From contig DATKCA010000156.1 of assembly GCA_035544675.1 (NCBI GenBank), forward strand, positions 1-8,721: a stretch of 8,721 nucleotides of DNA. Reading direction: 5' to 3'. Positions 7,204 to 8,721 of this stretch are shown here, one piece after another (position 1 is the stretch's first letter; each line of letters opens with the position of its first letter). Source of the stretch: DATKCA01 sp035544675. GTDB taxonomy: Bacteria; Acidobacteriota; Thermoanaerobaculia; Gp7-AA8. The translations under genes and the position numbers were made by a program. The notes beneath the pieces are model-generated. The model did no database searches. It was not told where the DNA came from and saw nothing but the letters and a program-made list of their open reading frames with translations.

Positions 7204-8721
7204 CTATGTACCACTACCTGTGATGCAGACGGCGATCGAGCCGCGCTGAGGATCGTTCGTCGTGAAGTTCGCGGTGCCGGTCACGGGGCCCACTGCCGTC
7301 GGATCGACGGTGACGGTGAAGATCTGGGACATTCCGGCAGGAATCGTCGCATTCCCCGGCGCAATCGTAATGGTGGCGTTGGTCGCTGCGGTGACATTCG
7401 CGTTCGTGATCAGCAGATCCCGTGCGTTCGCGGCGTTGGAGATCGTGATCGTGGCGGTGCTCGTGATCGCACCGGCAGCCACAACCGGAGGTGCGTTGGC
7501 GCAGTCCGGAGCGATACCTGTTGGAGCGACGGTCGCCCTCGGCGGTGTCTCACAGAGGTTCGGTCCGGGCGGCTGGACCGTCAGACCCATCGGCAGCCTG
7601 TCGGAGCACGTGGTCGTGACATTGTTGAAGACGAGGTCGACCGATACCGGCCCCAGTTGCGTCCCGGAGCCTGCCGCTCCGCCGGGCGGCGTACAGGTGA
7701 GGCTCGGGAACGTGAAGCCGGTCGTCGGCAGCACGATGGTGAACGTCGCGGTCCCCACACTGGTGGTGCTGATCGATGGTGTTGGAATGAGCGTGGAGCC
7801 GCCGGCGACGATTCGGATGGCCCCCACTCCAGGATTGAGCACGGTGATGGCGACGGTACTGCCTGGAGTGATCGGGCCGCCCGATGTGACACCGGTAATG
7901 ACCGGACTCACAGCGAGGTAGTTGTATCCCTGCTCGATCGGGTCATCGCCGTAGACGTCACCGTCCCCGTTCTCGACGTTCTGCACCGTGACCGCACCCG
8001 ATACGCCCGCGCAGGGGACTGCCAGTGCATTGGTGACGACGATGACGCGCGATCCGGTGACGCTGACAACCTGGGCCTCTACGCCGGCGATGGAGACCGA
8101 AATCGGATCGTCGAACCCGATGCCGTCGATCTGCACGCGCGTTCCGCCGAGTGCCGTGCCGTTATGCGGAGAGATTCCGGTGATCTGGACCTTCGGCGTA
8201 TACCGGAACACCACGCCGGCGATCGCTTCGGTGGCCGAGTTGATGTTTACGACACGGAGGTCGACGGTGCCGGTGAGAGGGCCGGAGCCATTGGGGTTGA
8301 CGTCGCGGGCTGTCGGAGTGATCGCGATGATCTGGTTGAAGGTCACATTCAGAACCTGCATCTGGCTCCAGCCCAGCGAGCCGCCTGACCCTCCGGGCGC
8401 AAAGGAGACCTGCACCGGGGCCTCGAATCCATCGCCGAAGATCGTGATGCGGGTGCCCCCGGTGATGGGGCCGGAATCGGGCGAGACCGTGGTGATGCGG
8501 GGCGTGAGGACGGTCTTGCGGAAGGTGAAGGCCGCGGTCAGGCGCCCCTCCGCGGCGGTTCCCTGCTCGGTGAAGACGATGATGGTGGCGGCCTGCGTCT
8601 GGCCGACGCCGAGATCGACTGCCGGCGTGAGTACCTGGATCTGATTCGCGTTCGACGAGGTGACGAGCGCCTCGCGCAGCACGCCGCTGCCGAGGTCGAA
8701 GAAGACGCGGATGGGTCCTCT
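7204..8721 (-). CDS. IPT/TIG-repeat secreted protein, 3' part
   Basis: The last 505 codons of a longer gene; the frame is open to the window edge, so the GTG at 8682 is internal and the N-terminus is missing. Visible residues 1-67 are the end of one domain. Residues about 75-174 and 178-268 are IPT/TIG (immunoglobulin-like) domains, each opening with the signature I..(V/I)SP..G...GGTR(I/V).I.G.GF. Residues about 273-375 resemble a degenerate third copy (VITGVTSGGPITPGSTVAITV). The final 100 residues (about 405-505) look like an ASH / choice-of-anchor-D beta domain, with ITISNAANARDLLITNA and NFTTNDPQ. Such arrays are usually extracellular or cell-surface parts that act as spacers or bind polymers. 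Composition is rich in Thr, Val, Gly and Ala, as expected for secreted beta proteins. No LPXTG, PEP-CTERM or transmembrane anchor ends the protein. A terminator follows. Function depends on the unseen N-terminal part. Confidence 0.85.
   Translation of the reverse strand, partial: RGPIRVFFDLGSGVLREALVTSSNANQIQVLTPAVDLGVGQTQAATIIVFTEQGTAAEGRLTAAFTFRKTVLTPRITTVSPDSGPITGGTRITIFGDGFEAPVQVSFAPGGSGGSLGWSQMQVLNVTFNQIIAITPTARDVNPNGSGPLTGTVDLRVVNINSATEAIAGVVFRYTPKVQITGISPHNGTALGGTRVQIDGIGFDDPISVSIAGVEAQVVSVTGSRVIVVTNALAVPCAGVSGAVTVQNVENGDGDVYGDDPIEQGYNYLAVSPVITGVTSGGPITPGSTVAITVLNPGVGAIRIVAGGSTLIPTPSISTTSVGTATFTIVLPTTGFTFPSLTCTPPGGAAGSGTQLGPVSVDLVFNNVTTTCSDRLPMGLTVQPPGPNLCETPPRATVAPTGIAPDCANAPPVVAAGAITSTATITISNAANARDLLITNANVTAATNATITIAPGNATIPAGMSQIFTVTVDPTAVGPVTGTANFTTNDPQRGSIAVCITGSGT

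Noticed and set aside
7183..8388. 401-codon plus-strand frame opposite the IPT/TIG gene
   Set aside because: Its Arg/Asp/Gly-rich composition matches an antisense shadow, while the minus strand shows clear repeated IPT signatures.
8680..8682. GTG at 8682 as the start of the IPT/TIG gene
   Set aside because: The frame stays open for 13 more codons to the window edge and reads as beta-domain sequence (IRVFFDLGSG), with no signal peptide after the GTG.

Overview
This is a GC-rich stretch in which every convincing gene lies on the minus strand. The gene content is an acetyl-CoA carboxylase pair downstream of a TPR protein and a roadblock-domain protein, plus a FecR/DUF6600-type exported protein. 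Together with several kinds of short GC-rich palindromic repeat, this suggests an Acidobacteriota chromosome, perhaps Vicinamibacteria-like. That placement is inferred from gene families and repeat style; there is no marker gene in the window.

Reading in the direction of transcription (right to left): (1) 8721-7204 is the 3' part of a large secreted IPT/TIG-repeat protein, followed by a clear stem-loop terminator (7149-7175). (2) 7091-2452 looks like one transcription unit: a TPR protein, a roadblock/LC7 protein (8-nt overlap), accB (10-nt gap, TTG start), accC (7-nt gap), aroK (97-nt gap filled by a repeat) and a metallophosphoesterase (4-nt overlap). AccB and AccC together make the biotin carboxylase half of acetyl-CoA carboxylase (malonyl-CoA for fatty acid synthesis). 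AroK belongs to aromatic amino acid and chorismate synthesis. The TPR and roadblock proteins have no assigned role here; roadblock proteins in other bacteria (MglB) act on small Ras-like GTPases. (3) After a 155-nt gap, 2296-170 encodes an exported protein with a FecR-like domain, a very Trp/Tyr-rich middle (DUF6600-like) and a long disordered Arg/Ser/Pro-rich tail. (4) 1-163 is a tandem array of an 83-bp unit made of nested hairpins, which starts within a few bases of that gene's stop and runs off the left edge.

The most unusual content is in the repeats rather than the genes: the nested-palindrome array at the left edge, a 27-nt inverted repeat with a G-quadruplex motif placed directly before the aroK start codon, and a palindromic sequence that occurs twice inside the TPR gene and encodes the same six residues each time. 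I see no defence system, transposase, integrase, CRISPR array, tRNA or rRNA. No complete new system is evident.
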